NCBI RefSeq assembly: GCF_900091585.1
Contig: NZ_FMHT01000003.1
Location: 682,001 to 746,000 of the forward strand
Direction: 5' to 3'
From: Micromonospora nigra
Lineage (GTDB): Bacteria; Actinomycetota; Actinomycetes; Mycobacteriales; Micromonosporaceae
DNA length: 64,000 bases
Shown here: one piece after another, positions 28,301 to 33,561 of the stretch
Position numbering within the stretch: position 1 is the first letter of the stretch
Layout of the letters: each line of letters starts with the position of its first letter
Made by a program: the position numbers and the translations under genes
Notes under the pieces: generated by a model
What the model saw: only the letters and a program-made list of their open reading frames with translations
Told to the model about the DNA's origin: nothing
Database searches by the model: none

Positions 28301-29043
28301 GGTACGACCCGAACCTGCCGCACGAAGACCGCGCCGGACTCGGTGACCAGTGTCGGCACGGCGAGCGGGTTCGGAAAGGAGCCGTAGTCCAGGGCCCGGG
28401 AGATCCGTTCGGCCTCGGCGGCGGTGGTGCCGGCGTGGATGAGTCCGCCGGCGGCCATGCGCGCCGAGCGCAGGTAGAACCGGCGTTCCCGGCCACTGGT
28501 GTCGACGGGTTCGGGCAGGGACCGCTTCGCCAGGTGGGGTACGAGGTCGGCGAAGAGCTCGATTCCGACCTCGGCTGTCTCGTAGGTCAGCGACAGCGCC
28601 GTGGAGTGGTTGCGCACCGGGAACCACTTCTCCAGCAGCACGGCGCCGCCGTCGACGGCCTCCGTCATCACGTGCCAGGTGGCCGCGTGCCGTCCGGCAC
28701 CCTCGTAGAGGGCCCAGGCGGGAACGTGGCTGCCGGAGTAGCGGGGCAGCGGGCCGTCGTGGAAGTTGATGGCCGCCACCGCCGGCAGGGCGAGTACCTG
28801 CGGGGTCAGGATCCGGAAGTTGACGATGCTCAGCAGGTAGTCGAAGGGGCGTTCGCTGAGCACCGACACCAGGTCGGCACGCGGGTCGAGGACGCGGATG
28901 CCGCGGTCCCCGGCCCAGGCGACGACGGCGGAGTCGTCGCTGAAGACACCCTCGACGCGGATCCCGGCATCCAGCAGCCGGCTCGCGCACTGGACCAGGA
29001 CCCGGGTGCCACCGATGAGATAGCAGGTGACCGGCGTGCTCAT
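19339..29043 (-). CDS. Hybrid NRPS-PKS loading megasynthase: FT-(C-like)-A(Gly)-PCP-KS-DH-ACP-KS-AT
   Basis: A 3234-residue protein. ATG at 29043 overlaps the Rieske gene stop (ATGA). Order: formyltransferase (about 1-300; NFHDGPLPRYSGSH as in Met-tRNA formyltransferases); a region about 330-545 like the C-terminal half of a condensation domain with no HHxxxDG; adenylation domain (about 555-1030; FTSGSTGEPKG, NLYGPTEATIW, GNGKTDR); PCP (DLGGDSGN near 1114); KS1 (about 1243-1650, DTACSSS near 1401); AT-less linker; DH (LVLGHPTLP near 1848, DGAYQ); ACP (QQGLDSMLA near 2194); KS2 (about 2329-2748, DTLCSSS near 2491); AT (GHSVGE near 2936, HAFH). The eight variable binding-pocket positions plus D and K read DILQLGLIWK, the classic glycine code. 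Known: FT-A-PCP loaders make N-formylglycyl starters in oxazolomycin and conglobatin. Inference: the same starter here. Confidence 0.96.
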   Translation of the reverse strand: MSTPVTCYLIGGTRVLVQCASRLLDAGIRVEGVFSDDSAVVAWAGDRGIRVLDPRADLVSVLSERPFDYLLSIVNFRILTPQVLALPAVAAINFHDGPLPRYSGSHVPAWALYEGAGRHAATWHVMTEAVDGGAVLLEKWFPVRNHSTALSLTYETAEVGIELFADLVPHLAKRSLPEPVDTSGRERRFYLRSARMAAGGLIHAGTTAAEAERISRALDYGSFPNPLAVPTLVTESGAVFVRQVRVVPRADRRAAMVAVSVTGTALKLAAPDADVLLSDFVAVDGSALSGRAAAQRLGIRPGEPVPAVSERRLASLAAAQEPLRTNEPWWRKRLTDLRPPPLSADDFSAASSGYGRYELAYEPESRDGTVSVIRAFLTVLAERMGETTFDFAWAPSRLRTLAEETHGLAAARVPVRFDDDRTGALADKLDETATRHGYATDLEVRLGLAQRPLGSDVPSFTRIMVLEREADEEAAVDPDTEVALVCHAVGPPTVFIRETAMDHDDALKFTERVEDVALNTLLRGEDPPRILDVLPDVAAIPAAEPGQAPAEPTRTVLDLVAAAVAGQPGATAVRVGGHHLDYEGLDAWADAVAAHLYEQGVGADTVVGVLTDRGPELLPAMLGVLRAGAAFLPLDPSYPVERLSRYLEVSRCDLILTDDRTHALAASLGPALRVPAPDGSVLAIPPRIDGDDLAYVLFTSGSTGEPKGVEITHAALANFLTGIGERLGSSHTDVVLAHTTVAFDISLLELLLPLTVGGTVALATREVARSPQKLADLIAEVNVAQATPSMWRLLLESGWTPQPDLVVLSGGEALPTATAARLHGGARELWNLYGPTEATIWVSCHRVESVGSFLPLGDPLPGMTLHVLDEDLRECAPGHEGHLYLSGVGLARGYANRPDRTAEVFLVHPGTGVRLYRTGDLVRLHTDGRIQWLGRADAQVKVRGNRIEPGEIETVLEEFGPVSAAVVVAVPFEGRGEPRLTAYLVADGTLTKAGLDEFVGARLPDYMVPDTYVRLDALPMTGNGKTDRARLPQPTRHTIIRSTVESTAPGATLATAPEAATAPEAVTAPPVTATPTVAATAPVSAAQLTDTIIRVFAGVLGHETFSADDGFFDLGGDSGNVTLAAAALSREIGVEVSPAVIFATGTPRRLAALLHPGPEDTPEEAAATDERQGVAAGPQAQTTAADAPDATSPAPVRAETPVTAPVRDETPVTAPAQAREETPAVASAPRPVPADQPAPDGALAVIGLACRFPGASTPDEFWGNLADGVVSTGAPPAGHRGWGHLWTDTDEVPTGWVDGVEQFDPGRFGLTDREARRLDPLQRLLLSVTDEALESCGHDAASLGARTGVFVGTIASDFPELVAGSIGHHDPHVATGTAISMVANRLSHTFDWSGPSFAVDTACSSSLVALHQAALSLRAGEVDAAVVGAANLVLTPSKTRSFARNGMLSPQGVCRTFDVAADGYVRGEGCGVLVLKRLADAERDGDPILAVVRGTAVNHTGGSAGFLTAPSVTAQEAVIRQAMAVSGVSPDDVGYIEAHGTGTQLGDLIELDGLRAALRGAGNGSVAVGSVKTNIGHLEPAAGIAGLIKTILALQAGHIPPSTNLDSPNRAFRFEDSPLYVPDRLTLWSGPQVAGVSSFGFGGVNAHVVLAAPAPLPVPATPGYDLLTLSAGSAEALRTLAERVVRLLRSPYCPPLVRLCAASRQRATGTHRLACVVDSIEQLDDKLLLFLAQVDGARLHLGVVDGDTGRPVLPSLGAEPDRETLEQVARQFVAGADLPPQPRAGVRFPTAPHQEKHLWLEPAGQPGPQVPRSTPEPADGRAAVPEPNIVDPVPGHTWTAHPEAEEHLVLGHPTLPGSAYPGKVAEIVGQDRFTIRELTLRAPVRTPARLTGERDGTTVRFRDGTGSVVCDVRVGDVEPADATLVPPAALDGATPVDVEDMYHAFEREGLGYGSGFRCVTSLVVAPGQAIGALRATTVAAAPVDARLLDGAYQVALAACGARGLYVPFTVERLTVLGPLPSSARVYARRVGDSAPDAGLLTASLVILDGDRPVLHAHRVTWKRIAPAPPPQASPALSAGDQVRFEPSAPATSNSRNGHSLVAAGGRGGVNGWGSTNGASGSNGFHGGHTAEAPGGAGSPAGAGAGPAPAGAGAPGPIVGGADVLGPTLAEWIAEALETDLESLERDVPLEQQGLDSMLAVSLAQDIRSRLGVDIPATLLLEVGTVDKLAEELRDAYGVTSASVPASRPGPAQSPTVSAPVPPATAAVSVPVPEPAPQAVPAAVPVPVRPSAVASVAAAPAAPVGSPVTVVERPTVGQSAPADETPTDRHDIAIVGLDGVFPSASNPTELWQVLMNRQDCLREVPESRWDLDSYYSTESKPGTVYLRRAGFVDDLTTFDAGFFRMSPAEAQWIDPQQRHLIQSAWRALEDAGLSGRIHGTSTGVFVGASYQHYRDMVVGDTVQTPAGLGNHNAILANRVSHFLDLSGPSMTIDTLCSSSLVALHTAVRSLRNGECDTAIVAGVHMALSPQYFQLGSRLRSFSPTGASRAFDASADGFVPGEGVVTVVLKPLRDALRDGDRVRAVVKGSAVNHGGRTSGLTVPSSAAQAEVVGAALRDAGVDPVGIQMVEAHGTGTGLGDPIEVEGLSRAWRVFTDRVQFCGIGSLKSNVGHLEPAAGLAGVVKVVLALENGVIPPTLHVVRPNDHIRFEESPFFVVDRPVLWPRGGRVRRGAVSAFGMGGVNAHVVVEEAPVVGRAPVVGQDSFVVRVSAASEDAVRVLAGAYADRLVGVSGAQVGDVAFTANVGRAVHRFRVAVAGADGDELAAGLRRVASGDRPIGRLAGRGPVTGFLFTGQGSQYPGMGAGLYAAEPVFREAIDECAGLLGSLDGWSLPGLLCDAPAQVLGQTGFAQVAIVAVQVGLVRLLGSWGVGPQVVAGHSVGELTAAWAAGVCDLPELMRLTRARAQAMQAQPSGGAMAVVNADVDVVHRLLVEHPGVEVAAYNGPSNVTVAGGVEAVDGFCRAVGRGQRLTVSHAFHSEAMSAAVPVFAEAVAGGVLRAPGMPFASTITGGWHTGESVTDPRVWAEGIRRPVRYAEAVRLVREGGAEVFWEIGPHPVLVPISRQVLPEAGLTWLHTLRRGHTDQRQLHDNLVDYYNQGHTDLTWPALHHQRGHRTTTIPTYPFQGRPLAAPQVTRGGGTTAPEAPAGNPSLSAAARELVVGHPLFDRHYEHQSEGS
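19501..21228. repeat. Long direct repeat, copy C (KS C-terminus + linker + AT)
   Basis: Partner of 3988-5715 (offset 15513, 1728 bp), covering the C-terminal part of KS2, the linker, AT and post-AT tail. Its KS half continues to 21420 in common with the KS4 gene (copy B, offset 8318). So C is the copy that overlaps both others, and is the simplest donor. After the AT tail the sequence diverges at once from copy A. A further 107-bp shared patch lies upstream at 21499-21605. Codon and strand composition are as described for copy A. Confidence 0.93.
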
Positions 29044-30191
29044 CGCGCGTCCTCCTCGGTCTGCCCGGCGACCCAGGCGTCGATCTGGGAGACGACCTCC
29101 TCGTCGAGGGAGAGCTGCCCGGGCGACCACATCGGGTTCGACAGGCCCCGGTGCGTGCGCTCGCACAGTTCCCAGTCCTCGTAGTTGGCCTTGTCCCAGA
29201 GGGCGAAGACCGCCTCGTGCGAGAAGTCGCTCTTCGCGGTCTCGGAGGGGTGGAACAGCCAGAAGTGGCGGACGACGCAGGTGCCGGGGCTCTCCGGCCA
29301 GACCCACTGCATCATCACGTAGTCGGCGGTGAACCCGAACAGCAGATTCGGCAGGATGGTGATCCAATTGATCTTGCGACGGTCGGCCTCCGGCACCTGC
29401 GGCATCGGTGCCCGCTGGCTGTGTCCGGTCATCGAGACCGAGTTGAATCCGTCCCGGATCACCTGCCACGCCCCGACGATGTCGCCCTTGAGCTCGTACG
29501 TCCCGGCGTCGTCGAAGTCGGTGATCCGGTGCAGGTCCTTGTGCGCGGTCGGGAAGTGCAGGCTCTCGTTGACGTTGTGGGCGACGAGCTTCCAGTTCGA
29601 CGCGACCGGGTAGTCCTTGGCCTGTACGCACTCCAGCGTCTCGAGTTCGTACGCCTGGGCGAACTGGCCGAACTCGCCCAGCGACGCGTCGAGGTCGGGG
29701 GCCTCGTCGGAGAAGGCGACGAAGATGATTCCGTGCCGGATCTCGGTGCGGATCGGCAGCAGCCCGTTCTTGGCCTTGTCGAAGAAGTGGTCGAAGTAGG
29801 TTCCGTTGAGGCTCTTGAGGGCGCCGTTGCGGTCGTAGACCCAGCAGTGGTACAGGCAGACGATGCTCTGCCGCTTGCCCACCGCCTCCTCCACCAGCCG
29901 GTAGCCACGGTGCCGGCAGTAGTTGTGGTAGGCCTGGATGCCGTTGTCCCCGTGGATGATGAGGATCGATCCGGTGCCGATGTCGAGGGTGGCGTAGCAC
30001 CCCTTCTCCTTGAACCGCGACACGTGGTCGACGGGGAGCCAGCGGCGGTGGTAGATGCGCTCCATCTCCCGCCGGAACTGCTCCTCACCGGTGTAGAACT
30101 CGTGTGACCTGCCAACCCCTCCGGTTTCGAAGTAAGGGCGTTCCTCATCCTGCTTGCCGATGAGGTCGAACATGCTGAACGCGCGAGTCAT
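29040..30191 (-). CDS. Rieske non-heme iron oxygenase, alpha subunit type
   Basis: A 383-residue protein, full length for the ring-hydroxylating oxygenase alpha-subunit family. The Rieske [2Fe-2S] ligands are visible as CRHRGY (about 87-92) and CLYHCW (about 109-114). The mononuclear iron site is NVNESLHFPTAH near 195-206, with two His and acidic or Asn partners. Electrons must come from a separate ferredoxin and reductase; none lies in this part of the window. It is the second gene of the operon and its stop overlaps the NRPS-PKS start by 4 bp, so co-translation is likely. Inference: a tailoring hydroxylation, desaturation or similar oxidation of the polyketide or its starter. The substrate cannot be read from sequence. 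Confidence 0.92.
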   Translation of the reverse strand: MTRAFSMFDLIGKQDEERPYFETGGVGRSHEFYTGEEQFRREMERIYHRRWLPVDHVSRFKEKGCYATLDIGTGSILIIHGDNGIQAYHNYCRHRGYRLVEEAVGKRQSIVCLYHCWVYDRNGALKSLNGTYFDHFFDKAKNGLLPIRTEIRHGIIFVAFSDEAPDLDASLGEFGQFAQAYELETLECVQAKDYPVASNWKLVAHNVNESLHFPTAHKDLHRITDFDDAGTYELKGDIVGAWQVIRDGFNSVSMTGHSQRAPMPQVPEADRRKINWITILPNLLFGFTADYVMMQWVWPESPGTCVVRHFWLFHPSETAKSDFSHEAVFALWDKANYEDWELCERTHRGLSNPMWSPGQLSLDEEVVSQIDAWVAGQTEEDAR

Positions 30192-30283
30192 CTGCTGGCT
30201 CCCCAGGAGTCAAGAAGGGCATCAACGGTGACGGGACGGACGGCCTCGGCCGCCTCGTGGGCACCCACGCGGCCGGCTGGTGA

Positions 30284-31519
30284 TCAGAACGGGTCGTAGA
30301 TGCGCTTCTCCTCCGGCACACCCGCGTCGTCGTAGAGGCGCTTGAGGCTGTCCGGCGCGAAGATCTCGTGGTCCTCGACCCCGCCCGCGATGACGCCGAG
30401 CATCTTGGTGGTCCACTCGTCGCTGGTGCTGATCGCCCGCAGCACCGCGTCGAAGAACGGCGGCAGCTTCAGCTCGGCGATCATCGTGGTGTAGTCGTAG
30501 ACGCCGGCACTCTGCTCGTCGCGCTCCTTGTTGTAGTCGGCGAGCGCCTCCTCCATGATCCGCTGGCCCGACAGTCCCTCGTGGATCCGCTCGGCGAGCA
30601 TCTCGCCGTGCAGGAAGGCGTCGGTGATGCCCCACCCGGTGATGGGGTCCTTGTGGTACCCGGCGTCGCCCACCAGGGCCCAGCCCGGCCCGTACGCGCG
30701 GCGGTAGTAGTTGTCCGGGTACCGCATCGGGCGCAGCGGTTCCTCCCGGCGGCCCTGCTCGCGCAGTTGCGCGCCCATCTCCGGCGCGACGTCGTCGAGG
30801 ACGGCCTGGAAGCGCCGCTCCGGGTCCTGCCGGAACTCCTTCAGGTGGCGCTTGGTGCAGATGATGGCCACCATGTTCAGGTTGTCGTTGGTGGGCCAGG
30901 TGCCGAACCACTGCTCGTTGAACCCGGTCTTGTGGTGCATGCCCCAGTCGAGGCCGCTGTAGTAGGAGTAGTAGGTGAAGCCTGCGGCGGGACGGACGTT
31001 GTACAGTTCGGCGCCGACCTTGCTGGCGACCTTGGAGTGCACACCGTCGGCACCGACGACCAGGGAGGCCCGGAACTCCCGTTCCGGACCGTCGGCCTCC
31101 CGACCCCGGACGCCGACCACCTTCCCCTCGGAGAAGACCAGGTCGGTGACGGTGAACTGCTCCAGGACCTCGACTCCCGCCCCGCGGGCGGCGTTGACCA
31201 GGATCTCGTCGAGGACGATGCGCCGGGGGCAGTAGACCGCGTCGATCCCGTCGATCGGGTCGGCGAAGCCGTTGAGCTCGATGCCGTTGTTCAGGTAGTG
31301 CATCTTGCGGATCGGCGGGGTCTTGGCGTCGATCACCGCGTCGAGCAGCCCCCATGCCTTCAGGCGGGACAGCCCCGTCTGGTGCAGGTAGTGCGTGGAG
31401 ATCGCGTCGCTCGGGAAGGACGACCGATCGACCATCAGGACCCGGTGGCCGCGACGGGCGAGCAGCATCGCCACAGGCGAACCGGCGCAACGCGCTCCGA
31501 CGACGATGACATCGTGCAT
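30284..31519 (-). CDS. FAD-dependent oxidoreductase/monooxygenase
   Basis: A 411-residue flavoprotein. The N-terminal Rossmann FAD-binding motif is VGARCAGSPVAMLLARRG (about 6-23), a variant seen in RebC-like and geranylgeranyl-reductase-like flavoproteins. The second FAD motif is WALVGDAGYHKDPITGWG near 285, with the GD pair that contacts the ribityl phosphate. No halogenase WxWxIP motif is seen. ATG at 31519 is chosen because the FAD motif follows at once and CGGAG lies at suitable spacing. The longer frame to 31768 has no motif and unlikely composition. It is the first gene of the PKS operon; a 92-bp gap separates it from the Rieske gene. Inference: oxidative tailoring, possibly epoxidation or hydroxylation that generates a reactive group. 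Confidence 0.9.
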   Translation of the reverse strand: MHDVIVVGARCAGSPVAMLLARRGHRVLMVDRSSFPSDAISTHYLHQTGLSRLKAWGLLDAVIDAKTPPIRKMHYLNNGIELNGFADPIDGIDAVYCPRRIVLDEILVNAARGAGVEVLEQFTVTDLVFSEGKVVGVRGREADGPEREFRASLVVGADGVHSKVASKVGAELYNVRPAAGFTYYSYYSGLDWGMHHKTGFNEQWFGTWPTNDNLNMVAIICTKRHLKEFRQDPERRFQAVLDDVAPEMGAQLREQGRREEPLRPMRYPDNYYRRAYGPGWALVGDAGYHKDPITGWGITDAFLHGEMLAERIHEGLSGQRIMEEALADYNKERDEQSAGVYDYTTMIAELKLPPFFDAVLRAISTSDEWTTKMLGVIAGGVEDHEIFAPDSLKRLYDDAGVPEEKRIYDPF

Positions 31520-32877
31520 GATCGACTCCGATCGGTAGGAGGAGAAACCGGTGAGGGACAGCCAACGAGGACCGAACCCTCGGTGAACAACCGACAACGA
31601 GTACTCCGACTCACCCGCAGGCAGGCGGAATCGATCCCGGACGTCATACATCCAGCCGGGATGGTCGGCACAACAACCGCGCGCCCTCACACCTGAGAGG
31701 CAGCGCGGGTCAAACCTCTGTTCACTAACCCAGCAACGGTCGTCGACCGTCGAACAAATCGTCGACAACGGACCCGCGGCAACCCCATTCCGACATTGAT
31801 CGAAATGGCAGAGGGCGGATCATTCTGACGACAATCGGAGGAAAGGTCGTGGTGCCCCGACAAACCGGGTGACTGCTGCAGCACCGTCACCGAAGTGAAC
31901 CGGGCGCAACGATCGCGTACGCTTCCCGCCACGCCCGATCGAAGCGCGATCAACGCTTCGACGGCCGTCACCTGGGATCGTGGACCACAATCTGGCCTGG
32001 GAGAGAGAGGACGTCACACGCCCGCGCCCCGCAGCGACACCGAGCTGGCCGGACTGGCCGGACGACCACTCGAACCGGCAGCCCCACCCGCGAACGGCCT
32101 GGTCGGCACGCAGCAGGGGAACACGCGGTTCGGATGGGCCCGACAACCGGCAGCGTCAGGAGCGACGCAGCTCAGGGCATAGGCGGACGAAGGATGCGTC
32201 AGTCATGGCGAATCGGCGGCGCCAGCTGGGCTGCAACCCAGCTCGGGGCTGGGCAACCCCTCGACGCCACCCCCCCCCCCCCCCCGACGGACTCCATCCC
32301 GGATCGCGGCTCGAACCACAATCGAGTGCAAACCTTCTCGACTGCGGGGTCAATCAATCGGTGGTTGCGGACCACAGACACGATTCCCCTTCCGACCTGT
32401 CAACGCACATCATCGGCACATCGGCACATCGGTCGAAGGTCTTCCCGAGCCGGCGAAGAGCCGGCCCGCGCAACCGGGACCCCGAAGGGTCCGTATTGTC
32501 GGCTGCGCGTCCAGTGGCGGGTACTCCCCCTCGAGCTGATCCCATTATCAACGAATCCCGCTTCATGTGTCCAGCCCTTCCGCCATGAAGATGCCTCGGA
32601 TCCACACCTGATCATGGCATTGAACGGGTCGCCACATTTCCCCGGAGAGCGCAGCTGATCTAGCTTGGAGAAGTAGGTCCGTTTAGGTGGTTTCGTTTCG
32701 TCAGGCCGGACGCCATTCCCCGCGGCGGTGGCCGCCCACCGGTCACGAAATGCAAAAGCCCAGGTAGGTCCACTGTGGCGCGACGTGCGGCATCGCCCCG
32801 GACCGTCGGCGACGACCCCACGCGCCATCACCACAGCTGCCGTCGGCAGGCGACCACGCGGGGTCGGGCGGACAGGA
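31520..32877. other. Non-coding stretch upstream of the PKS operon (probable promoter region)
   Basis: I find no convincing gene in these 1358 bp. The open frames have no family motif, no ribosome site and non-actinomycete codon patterns. Visible structure: a perfect 7-bp-stem hairpin at 32224-32243 (AGCTGGG, loop ctgcaa, CCCAGCT); an uninterrupted run of 16 C at 32270-32285; a perfect 6-bp-stem hairpin with a CGAA loop at 32477-32492; short tandem CGGCACAT units near 32414-32430. The A/T content is higher than in surrounding genes. It must contain the leftward promoter for the operon starting at 31519. I cannot name -10/-35 boxes with confidence. Confidence 0.6.
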
Positions 32878-33561
32878 TCAACCAGAGAGCCCTCGGGGTT
32901 CGGCCGGCGACACGATGCCGGCGTCGCGCGCCAACAGTGCGGCCTGCACCCGGTCGCCCACACCGAGCTTGGCGAAGACGGTGGACATCTGATTGCGTAC
33001 CGTCTTCGCGCTGACCCCGAACCGTCGGGCGATCACCGGGTTGCTCTCCCCCGCCGCCAGATGCCGCAGGAACTCCTGTTCCCGCGGCGTGAGCTGGTCG
33101 AACGGCGGTGGCAACACCGCCGGTGACAGCGACCGGCCGGCCGGTGCGACCGACCCCGGCAACCGAACTCCCGGACCGAGCACCAGCCCGCCGGAAGCAG
33201 CGGTACGCAGCGCGTCGACCACCACGTCCGGGTCGGTGTCCTTGAGCAGGTAGCCACGGGCGCCGGCCCGCAGAGCCCGGGCGACCAGCTCGTCATCGTC
33301 TGCCATGGTCAACATCAGCACCGCGGTCCGCGGCCGGTGCCGCAGGATCTGCGCCGTGGCGCGCACGCCGTCACCGTCGGGCAGGGCGATGTCCATCGCG
33401 ACCACGTCGACCTGCTGGTGGACGACCGCCGCGAGCGCCTCGGCGCAGGACGCCGCCTCCACCACCTGCGCCACCCACGACTCACCGTCGAGCATCGTCC
33501 GCAGACCACGGCGGACCACCGGATGGTCGTCAACGATCAGCACCCGCACCGGTTCCGGCAT
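32878..33561 (-). CDS. NarL/LuxR-family two-component response regulator
   Basis: A 227-residue regulator. The receiver domain (about 1-120) starts VRVLIVDDHPVVRRGL. The acidic pair is DD near 10-11, the phosphorylated Asp is in VVAMDIALPDGDG near 55-57, and YLLKDTD gives the conserved Lys. The C-terminal LuxR helix-turn-helix (about 160-220) includes LTPREQEFLRHLAAGESN and the recognition helix KTVRNQMSTVFAKLG. ATG at 33561 is chosen because GGAGGA lies 7 bp upstream and the receiver begins immediately. It overlaps the histidine kinase gene by 32 bp, so the two are co-expressed. It lies beside the PKS operon promoter region and is a candidate regulator of it, or of the nearby secreted-protein gene. 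Confidence 0.95.
   Translation of the reverse strand: MPEPVRVLIVDDHPVVRRGLRTMLDGESWVAQVVEAASCAEALAAVVHQQVDVVAMDIALPDGDGVRATAQILRHRPRTAVLMLTMADDDELVARALRAGARGYLLKDTDPDVVVDALRTAASGGLVLGPGVRLPGSVAPAGRSLSPAVLPPPFDQLTPREQEFLRHLAAGESNPVIARRFGVSAKTVRNQMSTVFAKLGVGDRVQAALLARDAGIVSPAEPRGLSG

Noticed and set aside
31520..31768. Longer start for the FAD oxidoreductase
   Set aside because: The extra 83 residues have no flavoprotein similarity, and the dinucleotide-binding strand must be close to the N-terminus; ATG 31519 has its own ribosome site.
32440..32580. tRNA-like or attachment-site-like look of the hairpins and the AACGAATCCCGC stretch
   Set aside because: I could not fold a cloverleaf with acceptor, anticodon and T arms in register, and there is no adjacent integrase.
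32400..32963. Open frame of about 188 codons upstream of the regulator
   Set aside because: No start with a ribosome site, no recognisable motif, and codon use unlike the genes; it also overlaps the response-regulator gene. Treated as non-coding.
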